Assembly (NCBI RefSeq): GCF_026168755.1
Contig: NZ_JAPFDR010000012.1
Span: 1 to 64,000 of the forward strand
DNA length: 64,000 bases
Direction of reading: 5' to 3'
Origin: Clostridium sp.
GTDB lineage: Bacteria > Bacillota > Clostridia > Clostridiales > Clostridiaceae
Shown here in pieces: positions 1 to 8,229 of the stretch. Position 1 is the first letter of the stretch. Each line of letters begins with the position of its first letter. The notes under the pieces were generated by a model. It saw only the letters and a program-made list of their open reading frames with translations. It did not search any database and was not told where the DNA came from. The translations under genes were made by a program, and so were the position numbers.

Positions 1-205
1 CATTTGGGGTAAACTTTCAGCTTTTATGTTAGTATTTAGTAATACTTTTTGTTTATAATTTTAAATTATATATTTAGTTATAAATAATAAATAATATCTA
101 TTTTCAGAATTTTAAAATTATTTAAATCTTGATTCACATAATTATTATATAATATAAAATATATAAGTAAAAGGTAAAATTATAATATATTTAAGGAGTA
201 TATAA
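1..205. other. AT-rich stretch at window start
   Basis: No convincing coding frame is visible. The sequence is almost entirely A and T and probably holds the end of an upstream intergenic region plus the promoter of the small gene that follows. A ribosome binding site (AAGGAG) sits at about 193-198. Confidence 0.4.
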
Positions 206-352
206 ATGGATAAAAAAAATTTACAAGATTTAAAAGATAAACAACAAGTAGAAATAGAGGCACCAAAAAAGATAAAATATCAATGTTTACATACTGAAGA
301 AGCAAGAGAATGTACTTGTATAAGAAGCAAGGGACTAGTTTTAAAGAAATAA
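206..352 (+). CDS. Small Cys-containing protein, 48 aa, unknown
   Basis: A 48-residue open frame starts at an ATG preceded by TTTAAGGAGTATATAA, a strong ribosome binding site with good spacing, and is followed at once by a rho-independent terminator, so it looks like a complete monocistronic gene. The N-terminal half is very polar and Lys/Asp/Gln-rich. The C-terminal half holds three cysteines, one alone (residue 27) and a CxC pair (residues 36 and 38), next to His30. That pattern could bind a metal, but this is inference. I do not recognise a family. The strong start signal and own terminator are the reasons for calling it real. Confidence 0.6.
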   Translation: MDKKNLQDLKDKQQVEIEAPKKIKYQCLHTEEARECTCIRSKGLVLKK

Positions 353-358
353 TATTAA

Positions 359-401
359 GCAATATCAATTGGTTTATAAAATTAATTGATATTGCTTTTT
401 C
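359..401 (+). terminator. Rho-independent terminator
   Basis: Twelve-base arms GCAATATCAATT (359-370) and AATTGATATTGC (384-395) pair perfectly and are followed by TTTTTC. It ends the small gene just upstream. Confidence 0.85.
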
Positions 402-425
402 ATTTATAAATTTTAAATAGCAATA

Positions 426-470
426 TTGTTTGTTTGTATACTTTGTATTATAATATATAATACAAAGTAT
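426..470 (+). promoter_or_regulatory. Promoter with overlapping perfect operator for GntR gene
   Basis: A -35 TTGTTT (426-431) and a -10 TATAAT (449-454) are separated by 17 bp. A perfect inverted repeat, ATACTTTGTATTAT (438-451) and its complement at 457-470 with a 5-nt spacer, covers the spacer and the -10. Because the next gene encodes a GntR/YtrA-type repressor, this is most simply its autoregulatory operator. The palindrome is seen directly; the regulator assignment is inferred. Confidence 0.8.
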
Positions 471-488
471 GCAAAGGGGGAGAAACAA

Positions 489-887
489 ATGATTATTAAT
501 TTAGATATGACTAGTAATATTGCTATTTATGTACAACTTAGAAATGAAATTGTAATGGGAATTGGGAGAGGAGAATTGAAAAAAGGAGAAGGGCTTCCAA
601 CAGTTAGACAAATGGCAGAGGATATAGGCGTTAATAATATGACTGTTAATAAGGCTTATACAATACTAAAAAATGAAGGGTATATTGAAATAGATAGAAG
701 ACATGGAGCTAAAATTAACCCAGCATTAGATACTAGTAAGGAATTTAAAGAAAAACTAGAAAGTGAACTAGAACTTATAATTGCTGAATCTGGGATAAAA
801 GGAATTGAATATAAAGAATTTATAAAAATGTGTGAAGATATTTATAAAAATATGAATGGCTTGAAAGTAGCATGGAATGAGGGATAA
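489..887 (+). CDS. GntR family transcriptional regulator, YtrA type
   Basis: A 132-residue DNA-binding repressor. The N-terminal two-thirds is a GntR winged helix-turn-helix, with the hallmark run around residues 31-60 (KKGEGLPTVRQMAEDIGVN followed by a TVNKAY recognition helix). The effector domain is only a short helical tail, as in the YtrA subfamily. The start at 489 is chosen because AAAGGGGGAG lies at 474-482; a longer frame from 426 would translate through the promoter and operator. The gene is two bases from the next one, which encodes a membrane protein, the usual YtrA-type arrangement of repressor plus membrane or transport protein. The perfect palindrome over its own promoter suggests autorepression lifted by an unknown, possibly envelope-related, signal. 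Confidence 0.9.
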   Translation: MIINLDMTSNIAIYVQLRNEIVMGIGRGELKKGEGLPTVRQMAEDIGVNNMTVNKAYTILKNEGYIEIDRRHGAKINPALDTSKEFKEKLESELELIIAESGIKGIEYKEFIKMCEDIYKNMNGLKVAWNEG

Positions 888-889
888 AA

Positions 890-2281
890 ATGGGGGTTTT
901 TAATATTATTTGGGGAAGTGCAGCATTAGTTGTTATACTATCAATGTATTTTAATTGTAGATATATTGTTAAAGGTAATAAGAATATTATTATTGGAGTA
1001 ACAATTCCTTTCCTAGAGCTAAAAAATAAAAGAGTATTAGATATAGTAAAAAGTTTTAAGAGGGATAATATAATTGCTTTTATTATTTCAGCTATTTTAT
1101 TTATTCCATCTTTCTTCTTTAAATTCAATTCAAATCAAATAATATATTTATTTTTATGGTTATTTGGATTATATTTTTATACTAGGAAATTATTTATTAA
1201 ATATAATAAAAAGTTAATGGATATTAAAAGAGAAAATGATTGGTTATTACCAAGTAAAAGATTAGTCACAATAGATACAGAAGTTACAAGATTAAAAGAT
1301 AAAATGCCTGTATCGAATTTATGGTTTATTCCAAGTTTTATAATTTCATTTATTCCAATTATCTTAGTTTTTAACAATATAAAAGAATATGAAATAAGTT
1401 TTGGAGTTATATCAGTTAATGCATTAATAGGAAATATAATTTTCTTTATTATGCACAAAATATATTCTAAAGGAAAAACAGAGGTAATAAGTGAAGACTC
1501 AAAAGCTAATATAGCCTATAATACTATATTTAAAAGAACATGGACATTAGGAACTGTAATTGCAGCTACAATTCAAAGTATTGGTATGTTATTTATGTTT
1601 TTACTTATTTTAAATAACAATAATAATATAGTTTTATTTGTTTTATCAATAGTAATACCTGCAACAATTATTTTTATAGGTGTATTTTATATAAACAATA
1701 AAATAAAAGAAGAACAAGCTAGAATATTAAATACATGTAAGAATCCTATTTATACTGATAATGATGAGTTTTGGAGTAAAGGAGTATATAATAATCCTAA
1801 TGATAGAGCTGTAACAGTTGAAGATAGGACAGGTTATGGAATTACTTATAATTTAGGAAGTAAAAAGGGGCGAAGAATTTATTATGGTACTTTAATATTC
1901 GCTGGAATAATTATTGTAGGAGTTACAGCGATGATGATAAGATTTGATCATACTAAATTTACTTTAAATATAGATAATAATATTTTGAAGATAAATGCAC
2001 CAATGTATGGAATAGAACTTAAAATTGATGATATTGAAGAAATAAGAATGTTAGATAAACTGCCTTCTGGATTTAGAACAAATGGAGTAGGTGCATCAAC
2101 ATATAATTTAGGGAACTTTAGTATTGATGATTATGGAAAGTGTAAATTATATGTTTATTTTGAAAATAAAAATTGCATTAGTATTAAGTTGAAGGATAAT
2201 AGTTATATTTTTTTCAATGATAAAAGTAATAATGAAACATTAAGGTATTATGAGGAATTAGAAAAAGCGTTAATAAAATAA
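890..2281 (+). CDS. DUF1648/DUF5808-like membrane protein
   Basis: A 463-residue integral membrane protein with about seven hydrophobic segments (near residues 1-22, 60-80, 85-105, 150-170, 175-195, 225-250 and 255-275, plus one near 340). A conserved soluble piece around residues 290-320 (FWSKGVYNNPND then GYGITYNLG) resembles the DUF5808 signature found in DUF1648-family proteins. After the last membrane helix, residues about 360-463 look like a beta-rich, PH-like soluble domain. It starts two bases after the GntR regulator, with its ribosome binding site (GAGGG) inside that gene, so the two are translationally linked. The function is not established; such proteins are often annotated as membrane stress or immunity proteins. 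Family assignment is from memory of the motif. Confidence 0.7.
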   Translation: MGVFNIIWGSAALVVILSMYFNCRYIVKGNKNIIIGVTIPFLELKNKRVLDIVKSFKRDNIIAFIISAILFIPSFFFKFNSNQIIYLFLWLFGLYFYTRKLFIKYNKKLMDIKRENDWLLPSKRLVTIDTEVTRLKDKMPVSNLWFIPSFIISFIPIILVFNNIKEYEISFGVISVNALIGNIIFFIMHKIYSKGKTEVISEDSKANIAYNTIFKRTWTLGTVIAATIQSIGMLFMFLLILNNNNNIVLFVLSIVIPATIIFIGVFYINNKIKEEQARILNTCKNPIYTDNDEFWSKGVYNNPNDRAVTVEDRTGYGITYNLGSKKGRRIYYGTLIFAGIIIVGVTAMMIRFDHTKFTLNIDNNILKINAPMYGIELKIDDIEEIRMLDKLPSGFRTNGVGASTYNLGNFSIDDYGKCKLYVYFENKNCISIKLKDNSYIFFNDKSNNETLRYYEELEKALIK

Positions 2282-2289
2282 TTTTATGT

Positions 2290-2320
2290 AAGGCAATGAT
2301 ATTAAAAGTATCATTGCCTT
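2290..2320 (+). terminator. Strong hairpin, weak U-tract
   Basis: AAGGCAATGATA (2290-2301) and TATCATTGCCTT (2309-2320) pair perfectly around a 7-nt loop. No T-run follows (ATGGTATAAT instead), so termination is plausible but not assured. The TATAAT directly after it may be a -10 for the next gene. Confidence 0.55.
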
Positions 2321-2409
2321 ATGGTATAATTAAGGATAATGAGATTTAAAATAGAATATTAAGATAGATATATTTATAGTTTTAGAGAAATTATAGAGGA
2401 GGATATGAA

Positions 2410-3540
2410 GTGAGAGGCTCTGATTTAATTAATATAGTTAATAAATATTCAAGAGAAGATGAATATGATTTTAATGGTTTTTTAATGTATAAGGATGAAG
2501 TTGTTGCAGAGATTAGAAAAACAGAGTTAGTAAAAGTTTTTAAAAAAGATTTATTACCTATAATTATGCTAAATGAATCACCAGGTTCTTTTGAAGTATG
2601 GTTACGAACAAGAGTTATAGATACACGTAGAACAAATTCAAGGCAAGTTAGAAGACGATTAAGTGTTAAAACAGAAGTTCCAAAAGAGATTGTTATTAAG
2701 GCAAGAGCTGTAAGCATTACTGATTCATATTGGCTAAAGTGGGAAAATGAAAATATATCTTATGGAGAAGTAAGAAAAAGCTTATCAGATGGATTAAATT
2801 CAATTGCACTTTATGGTAATGATAATGATGTAAACTTTAAAGCAACAGATATAACGCCAGAGTTAACTAACATAGGGAGTTTCGAAAAATGCTGGAAGGT
2901 TTTTAATGATGAATGGTATATGATAAAAAAAGGATCATATAAAGAAAATTTTGCAGAAGTATTAATTTCTAATATAGCAATAGAATTAGGGTTTAATGCT
3001 GTAAAATATGAAGCTATAGATGAAGGACGTTTAGTTAAATGTAGAGATTTCACCGATAATGCGGAGGTTGACTTTGAACCTATGTATAGTTTTGTTAGGG
3101 ATTATTGGGAAATTGATGATTGTGTTAATATAATAAATGAATTAGGATTTATAAATGATTTTTTAGATATTACTTTTGTTGATGCATTATGTTATAACAT
3201 AGATAGGCATACATTTAACTTTGGACTTTTAAGAAGAGATGGAGAGATATTAGGATTAGCACCTAATTTTGACAATAATTTAGGGCTATCAGGAGTATTA
3301 AATGACAGAGCTTTAGAAAAAACATGGTACTCAACAGCATTTATAAGAAATACATATATTCCTATATTACAAGAGTATAATTATAAAATGCCACAGATTA
3401 ATTTAGAAAAGATAAAGAATATTATAAATACAACAATAAGTGATTTTCCTACATTAGTAAATGAAGAAGGATTTACGGAGGTTGTATTTAACATAATTAA
3501 GAGTAATTATTATGAATTAGAAAAGGCGCTAGAAAAATAG
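2410..3540 (+). CDS. HipA-like kinase-fold protein, orphan
   Basis: A 376-residue protein whose C-terminal part carries HipA-type kinase motifs: an Asp-Arg-His-x2-Asn catalytic loop (D265, R266, H267, N270, followed by FG) and a metal-binding FDNN motif at residues 287-290, where HipA proteins have the second conserved Asp. The region near residues 150-175 fits the nucleotide-binding lobe. HipA kinases phosphorylate protein targets, such as tRNA synthetases, and can arrest growth. No HipB-like helix-turn-helix antitoxin is adjacent; the neighbours are a GntR operon and a lipoprotein. The start is a GTG at 2410, eight bases after AGAGGAGG; an ATG five bases upstream runs into a stop after two codons. 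The N-terminal 100 residues are not recognised. Confidence 0.7.
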   Translation: MRGSDLINIVNKYSREDEYDFNGFLMYKDEVVAEIRKTELVKVFKKDLLPIIMLNESPGSFEVWLRTRVIDTRRTNSRQVRRRLSVKTEVPKEIVIKARAVSITDSYWLKWENENISYGEVRKSLSDGLNSIALYGNDNDVNFKATDITPELTNIGSFEKCWKVFNDEWYMIKKGSYKENFAEVLISNIAIELGFNAVKYEAIDEGRLVKCRDFTDNAEVDFEPMYSFVRDYWEIDDCVNIINELGFINDFLDITFVDALCYNIDRHTFNFGLLRRDGEILGLAPNFDNNLGLSGVLNDRALEKTWYSTAFIRNTYIPILQEYNYKMPQINLEKIKNIINTTISDFPTLVNEEGFTEVVFNIIKSNYYELEKALEK

Positions 3541-3575
3541 TTAAGAAGTTTGTAACAATTAAACAATACTATGTA

Positions 3576-3624
3576 AAAACTTCCATGTATTATATAATTA
3601 AATAATATGTGGAGGTTTTATTTT
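3576..3624 (+). terminator. Hairpin-plus-U-tract that also buries the next gene's ribosome binding site
   Basis: A 17-base left arm (3576-3592) pairs with a 17-base right arm (3603-3619) with three G-U pairs, followed by a T-rich tract (ATTTT). It is a plausible terminator for the HipA-like gene. The right arm contains GGAGG, the only Shine-Dalgarno for the lipoprotein starting at 3625, so folding would also mask that site. Confidence 0.6.
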
Positions 3625-4845
3625 ATGAAAAAAACAATAAATATGATATTAGTAACAGCTTTATCTTTAAGTCTTATAGGTTGTAAAGAAAGTGTTGTAT
3701 TAGAAGAAAATATAAAAGATATTGAGGAGTTAAAGAATTTTGAAGTGGTAGAAACTCCAGTTGAAATTACAAAGGAATGGGTTTATCCATCTTTTTTTGA
3801 GGGTGATAATATTTATGGTGCTGATTTAGAAGATACTATTGAAAATGGTGAACAGACTGTAACGGAATATTATATAGATAAATATGGAAAATATAATGTT
3901 AGCAATAATGATAAATTTTTTACAACAGAAATAAAAGATAATAATAAGTTATCTTATATTGGAATTACTAAGAAGTATGATGAGACAGATACAAGTGAAA
4001 GAGAGAAAGAGTATTACTATAGAGATAATTTAAATGATATAACTGTAAAAGTTGAAGGGTTAAATGATTTAATTAATGATATAAGAATAGATTCTGATGA
4101 ATATGTGATTTTGAATACAAGTGGAATAGAAGACAATAAATATATCTATATAGATGTTGAAGTATTAAAAAACAGAGGTGGGTATGTAAAGAGAAATGTA
4201 TCAGAGCAAATTATATATATAATTGATAGGGAAACAGGAGAAGTTAGCATTACTCATAATAAAAGTGAAGATGAAGAAGGATTAAAAAGTGCAGTTTTTA
4301 ATATATATTATGATAAAAATTTAGAATCACTTATGGCTATAACTATTGATCATAAAGTTAAAAAGATTAATATAAAAAATAATAAAATTTTATTTGAAGA
4401 ATATCGTGAATTGAATCTCCAAGGATATGAATTATATTTTATTTTTAATATGAATGAAGTTTCAAAAGATAAAATTATATTTCAGTTGATAGATGAAAGT
4501 GTAGATATGAATACAATAAATAGTTACAAAGAGGTTTTAAGGTGTGCTGTTTATAATACCTTAACTGGAGAAGTTGAGTTATTAGATGATGATATGTGGG
4601 TTACAAATGTTTTTGGAAAAAATAATTTATTAACTTTATCATATAATAATGATGCTTATTTAGCTCAGATACAGGATAATAATGAAATTGAATTTAAACA
4701 TAAGTTTGATAAGGGTGATGGAGTATATATAGATGCGATGGGAGTAATTAATGAAGAAGGAAATAGGATATTTATTACTAAAAGAATAGCTGATACAAGA
4801 TATGCTCAGGCTAGATTTGAGTATTCATTTATAGATTTAAAATAA
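3625..4845 (+). CDS. Lipoprotein linked to a two-component system
   Basis: A 406-residue protein with a lipoprotein signal: Lys-rich start, hydrophobic core, then a lipobox LIGC with Cys at about residue 20. The mature part is acidic and rich in Asn, Asp and Tyr with many short hydrophobic stretches, consistent with a beta-rich or propeller-like extracellular domain. No family is recognised. The start at 3625 is preferred over an in-frame ATG at 3607 because GGAGG lies at 3611-3615 and because it puts the signal peptide at the N-terminus. It lies 17 bp upstream of a response regulator and sensor kinase on the same strand, so it may be a surface sensor or the output of that system. Confidence 0.75.
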   Translation: MKKTINMILVTALSLSLIGCKESVVLEENIKDIEELKNFEVVETPVEITKEWVYPSFFEGDNIYGADLEDTIENGEQTVTEYYIDKYGKYNVSNNDKFFTTEIKDNNKLSYIGITKKYDETDTSEREKEYYYRDNLNDITVKVEGLNDLINDIRIDSDEYVILNTSGIEDNKYIYIDVEVLKNRGGYVKRNVSEQIIYIIDRETGEVSITHNKSEDEEGLKSAVFNIYYDKNLESLMAITIDHKVKKINIKNNKILFEEYRELNLQGYELYFIFNMNEVSKDKIIFQLIDESVDMNTINSYKEVLRCAVYNTLTGEVELLDDDMWVTNVFGKNNLLTLSYNNDAYLAQIQDNNEIEFKHKFDKGDGVYIDAMGVINEEGNRIFITKRIADTRYAQARFEYSFIDLK

Positions 4846-4862
4846 TATATGGAGAGAAACCT

Positions 4863-5543
4863 ATGGATAAAAAGAAGATATTAGTAGTGGAAGATGAGTA
4901 TTCCATTAATGATGGATTAACCTTTGCTTTAAGAAAAGAGGGGTATGAGCTTAGGAGTGCATTTAATGGAAAAGAAGCATTAGAATTAGTAGAAACTTTT
5001 AAACCAGATTTAGTATTGTTAGATTTAATGTTACCTGATATAGATGGATTTGATATATGTAAAGAAATATCTAAAAATACTTATGTAATAATGTTAACAG
5101 CTAGGGGAGAAATATTTGATAAAATAGTAGGATTAGAATTAGGAGCTGATGATTATATTGTTAAACCTTTTGAAATGAAGGAAGTATTAGTGAGAATTAA
5201 GGTTATATTTAGGAGAAATAACAAGAGTTTAAATGAAACTATACAACAAGATAAAAAAGAAATTAGTGGTATAAAAATTTCTTCTAAAGATAGGTGTGTA
5301 TTTAAGGATGGAAATCTTGTTCCTATGAGAAAATTGGAATTTGATTTGTTAAACTTTTTATATGAAAATAGAGGTATTATTTATTCAAGGGAAGATTTAT
5401 TACAAAAGGTTTGGGGATATGACTATGAAGGTGATACTAGAACTGTTGATGTTCATATAAAAAGATTAAGAGATAGATTAAAGGAAGATAAAGATAATTC
5501 TATAATTGAAACAGTTTATGGTATAGGATATGTTATGAGGTGA
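4863..5543 (+). CDS. OmpR/PhoB-family response regulator
   Basis: A 226-residue response regulator. The receiver domain (residues about 5-118) has the acidic pocket E10/D11, the phosphoacceptor Asp54 in LVLLDLMLP and the conserved Lys in IVKPF. The C-terminal winged helix (about 130-226) ends in the typical TVDVHIKRLRDRL recognition helix and the ETVYGIGYVM wing. It is followed four bases later by its cognate histidine kinase and preceded by a lipoprotein, forming a three-gene unit. It would be phosphorylated by the kinase and bind DNA upstream of its targets, probably including this operon. The start is supported by GGAGAG seven bases upstream. Confidence 0.95.
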   Translation: MDKKKILVVEDEYSINDGLTFALRKEGYELRSAFNGKEALELVETFKPDLVLLDLMLPDIDGFDICKEISKNTYVIMLTARGEIFDKIVGLELGADDYIVKPFEMKEVLVRIKVIFRRNNKSLNETIQQDKKEISGIKISSKDRCVFKDGNLVPMRKLEFDLLNFLYENRGIIYSREDLLQKVWGYDYEGDTRTVDVHIKRLRDRLKEDKDNSIIETVYGIGYVMR

Positions 5544-5547
5544 TTTA

Positions 5548-6975
5548 TTGTTTAAAACACTAAGGAGTAAATTATTATTTGGAACAATAATTTCAGTATT
5601 AATAATAAATATAATATTTACTATATTTATTGCATTATTTTTAGAAAATACATTAAGAGCTGATATTATAAATGAAATAATAAATATAAAGAAATTTTCT
5701 ATAAAGACTATTAATCAAAATGAACTTATTGGAGAAAGTAAGTGGAAAAGTTTAAATAGTATTAAGGGATTAACTAATTCATATGTTTCTATGATAAATG
5801 ATAAAGGCGAAACAAATGAATATATTAGTGTAGCAATAAGTGAAGAGGAAATAAATAATATAGTAAATGAAAGCAAAAACCTTAAATCTATTATAAGGTT
5901 TAAAAAATTAAATAATATTTACTGTGTAACATATAATTATCCTATTTATTTAGATAATGATTTTTATTGTAATTTAATTATACAAAAAGATTATATTGAA
6001 AAATATAATAAAAATCTAAATGTTATAACAATAGTAGTTGTGGGACAAGTTATTGTGGTTTTATCAATAATTACTGTTATATCAATTATAATAAGGAAAG
6101 TTACTAAACCAATAAATGAATTAAATCAATCAATGAAGGGTTTATCAAAAAGTATAAATTCAAAGGATATTGTTATTAATAGCAATGATGAAATTGGTGA
6201 GCTTTCAAAAAGCTATAATTTAATGAAAAATAAAATAAGAGATCAGGTGGAAGTAATAATTGAGGAAAAAGAAAAGGTTGAAGAACTACAAAAAGTTTCA
6301 AGGGAGTTTTTTAATAATGCAACACATGAGTTAAAAACCCCAGTTACAGCAATATCACTTTATGCACAAATATTCAAAGAAAATAAACTAAAAGAATTAG
6401 ATGAAGAATTTATAAATAGAGCTAGTGAGAGAATAATAATGGAAAGTGAGAAGATGAAAACTTTAGTAGAAAAGATACTTGATATATCAAGAGGAAAGAT
6501 TAATTCACCTAAAAATAGATGTGAATTTTCACTTACAGAATTAATCGAAGAAATAATAGAAGATTTTCAAGTAAGAATAGAAAGTAATGGCTATATAATA
6601 AATAAAAGACTACAAGATGTAACTATATATTCAGTTTTAGAAGATATAGAGTTAATAATAATTAATTTAATTGATAATGCAGTAAAATATAATGCTGGGA
6701 AAATGATAGATATTAATTTATATAAGGAAGAGGGAAATATAGTTTTTTCAACAATAAATAAATGTAGTGATTTTCCAAATGATATAAAGGATAAGCTATT
6801 GGAACCATTTATAAAATATAATAGCTATAAAGACATTTCTAAGGAAGTAAGCAGTTCAGGATTAGGATTGTATTTATGTAAGGAACTTGCGTATGAGAAT
6901 TATGGAAAGTTATCTTATGAAATAAACAAAGGGAAAATAACTTTTATTTTAAAATTTGACTTAAATAAAGGTTAA
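5548..6975 (+). CDS. Sensor histidine kinase
   Basis: A 475-residue membrane sensor kinase. Transmembrane helices lie near residues 10-32 and 159-182, flanking an extracellular domain of about 125 residues. A HAMP linker follows (about 183-235), then the dimerisation domain with the phosphorylated His260 in THELKTP and an ATPase domain with an N-box (NLIDNAVKYN) and a G-box (SSGLGLYL). The start is a TTG at 5548, seven bases after GAGGTG, overlapping the regulator's stop region; no better ATG exists. It pairs with the response regulator upstream. The extracellular domain has no recognisable ligand motif; the upstream lipoprotein may modulate it. Confidence 0.93.
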   Translation: MFKTLRSKLLFGTIISVLIINIIFTIFIALFLENTLRADIINEIINIKKFSIKTINQNELIGESKWKSLNSIKGLTNSYVSMINDKGETNEYISVAISEEEINNIVNESKNLKSIIRFKKLNNIYCVTYNYPIYLDNDFYCNLIIQKDYIEKYNKNLNVITIVVVGQVIVVLSIITVISIIIRKVTKPINELNQSMKGLSKSINSKDIVINSNDEIGELSKSYNLMKNKIRDQVEVIIEEKEKVEELQKVSREFFNNATHELKTPVTAISLYAQIFKENKLKELDEEFINRASERIIMESEKMKTLVEKILDISRGKINSPKNRCEFSLTELIEEIIEDFQVRIESNGYIINKRLQDVTIYSVLEDIELIIINLIDNAVKYNAGKMIDINLYKEEGNIVFSTINKCSDFPNDIKDKLLEPFIKYNSYKDISKEVSSSGLGLYLCKELAYENYGKLSYEINKGKITFILKFDLNKG

Positions 6976-7016
6976 TTATTAGAAATATTAAGGTTTTTAT
7001 ATAAGAATGTTAAAGT

Positions 7017-7051
7017 AAAAACGTATTGTAAATATTATACAATACGTTTTT
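7017..7051. terminator. Bidirectional terminator
   Basis: AAAAACGTATTGTA and its complement (arms about 7017-7030 and 7038-7051) form a perfect hairpin flanked by A-run and T-run. It serves the sensor kinase on the plus strand and the converging dehydrogenase on the minus strand. Confidence 0.9.
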
Positions 7052-7054
7052 GAT

Positions 7055-7945
7055 TTAACTATCTACTATTGTTCCACCATTTACATGAATTACTTGACCA
7101 GTAACATAGCTAGAATCCTCTGATGCTAAGTATACATAAGAAGGTGCTAATTCAAAGGGGTGTCCAGCTCGCTTCATAGGAACATCAGAGCCAAATTTTT
7201 TAATATCTTCATCTGAAAAGCTTGAAACTATAAGAGGAGTCCAAATTGGACCAGGCGCTACAGCATTAACTCTTATTCCTTTTGTGACTAGGGATTGTGA
7301 AAGTGATCTTGTAAAAGTAACCACTGCTCCCTTAGTAGATGAATAATCAATAAGCTTTACATGTCCTTGATAGGCTGTAACAGAAGCTGTATTAACTATT
7401 GTACTACCTTGTTTCATATAGCATAAGGCAGCTTGAGTTAAATAGAACATTGGAAATATATTTACCTTATAGGTTAATTCAAGTTGATCTTGAGAAATAT
7501 CTTCTATACTTTCTTGAGGAAATTGAACGCCAGCATTATTTATTAATATATCTATCTTTCCAAAGTCTTTAACAACACAATCAACTAAGCTTTTACAAAA
7601 AGATTTAGAGGAAATATCACCCATGTATAATATACATTTGCTCCCATAGTCTTCTACACAACTTTTAGTAGCTTTAGCATCTATTTCTTCATATAAGTAA
7701 GAAATAGCAACGTTAGCTCCTTCTTTGGCAAAGGCTATTGCAATAGCTCTACCAATTCCACTATCGCCGCCTGTTATTAGAGCAACTTTACCTTTTAGTT
7801 TTTCACTACCTTTATAGCAAGGGTTATCAAATATTGGTTTGGGATTCATTTTAGCTTCAATTCCAGGTTGAATATCTTGATGTTGGGGTGGAAATTTCTT
7901 GGGAAGTTTATCATAGTCTATACAATCATAATTTATATTATTCAT
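7055..7945 (-). CDS. Short-chain dehydrogenase/reductase (YghA/YhdF-like)
   Basis: A 296-residue NAD(P)-dependent short-chain dehydrogenase. It shows the Rossmann motif TGGDSGIGRA near residues 58-67, the NNAG motif, and the catalytic Ser...Tyr-x3-Lys seen as YSSTKGA. The N-terminal extension with FPPQHQDIQPG and MNPKP is the mark of the subfamily often labelled glucose/ribitol dehydrogenase or general-stress oxidoreductase. The substrate is not known. A second paralog lies at 13382 with the same N-terminal signature. It is a single gene on the minus strand with GGAGA upstream, ending at a shared bidirectional terminator. Confidence 0.9.
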   Translation of the reverse strand: MNNINYDCIDYDKLPKKFPPQHQDIQPGIEAKMNPKPIFDNPCYKGSEKLKGKVALITGGDSGIGRAIAIAFAKEGANVAISYLYEEIDAKATKSCVEDYGSKCILYMGDISSKSFCKSLVDCVVKDFGKIDILINNAGVQFPQESIEDISQDQLELTYKVNIFPMFYLTQAALCYMKQGSTIVNTASVTAYQGHVKLIDYSSTKGAVVTFTRSLSQSLVTKGIRVNAVAPGPIWTPLIVSSFSDEDIKKFGSDVPMKRAGHPFELAPSYVYLASEDSSYVTGQVIHVNGGTIVDS

Positions 7946-8088
7946 AAAATCTCCTATGAAATTTATACAATTATAAAATATGAATTTAGTATTTTATATG
8001 TGAAAGATGTAGAAGGTAGAGATCAGATATTATTACTATATAGTAAAATCTTATTATTTATAGAAATAATTAAATAGATTTTTTATTA

Positions 8089-8128
8089 ATAAAAAACAGT
8101 AACAACTAATGATAGTATGCTACTGTTC
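8089..8128 (-). terminator. Terminator after uvsE
   Basis: Read on the minus strand, AACAGTA (8127-8121) pairs with TACTGTT (8101-8095) and is followed by a T-run. A second inverted repeat, GTGTAAAA at 8169-8176 with TTTTACAC at 8191-8198, lies nearer to the gene end. Either could stop uvsE transcription. The rest of 7946-8229 holds the promoter region of the dehydrogenase and no gene. Confidence 0.55.
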
Positions 8129-8229
8129 TTTTAATGCTATTTGTCGAAATAACTAAAGTTGTAATATGGTGTAAAATATATTACATTATGTTTTACACTA
8201 TATTGTATTATGTACATTTTTTTTAACTT

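Noticed and set aside
180..488. A 102-residue frame on the minus strand
   Set aside because: It covers the small plus-strand gene, a terminator and the GntR promoter; it is Ile/Leu/Tyr-rich because it reads AT-rich DNA backwards.
7868..8077. A 69-residue frame on the plus strand
   Set aside because: It overlaps the start of the minus-strand dehydrogenase, has no ribosome binding site and is typical AT-rich noise.
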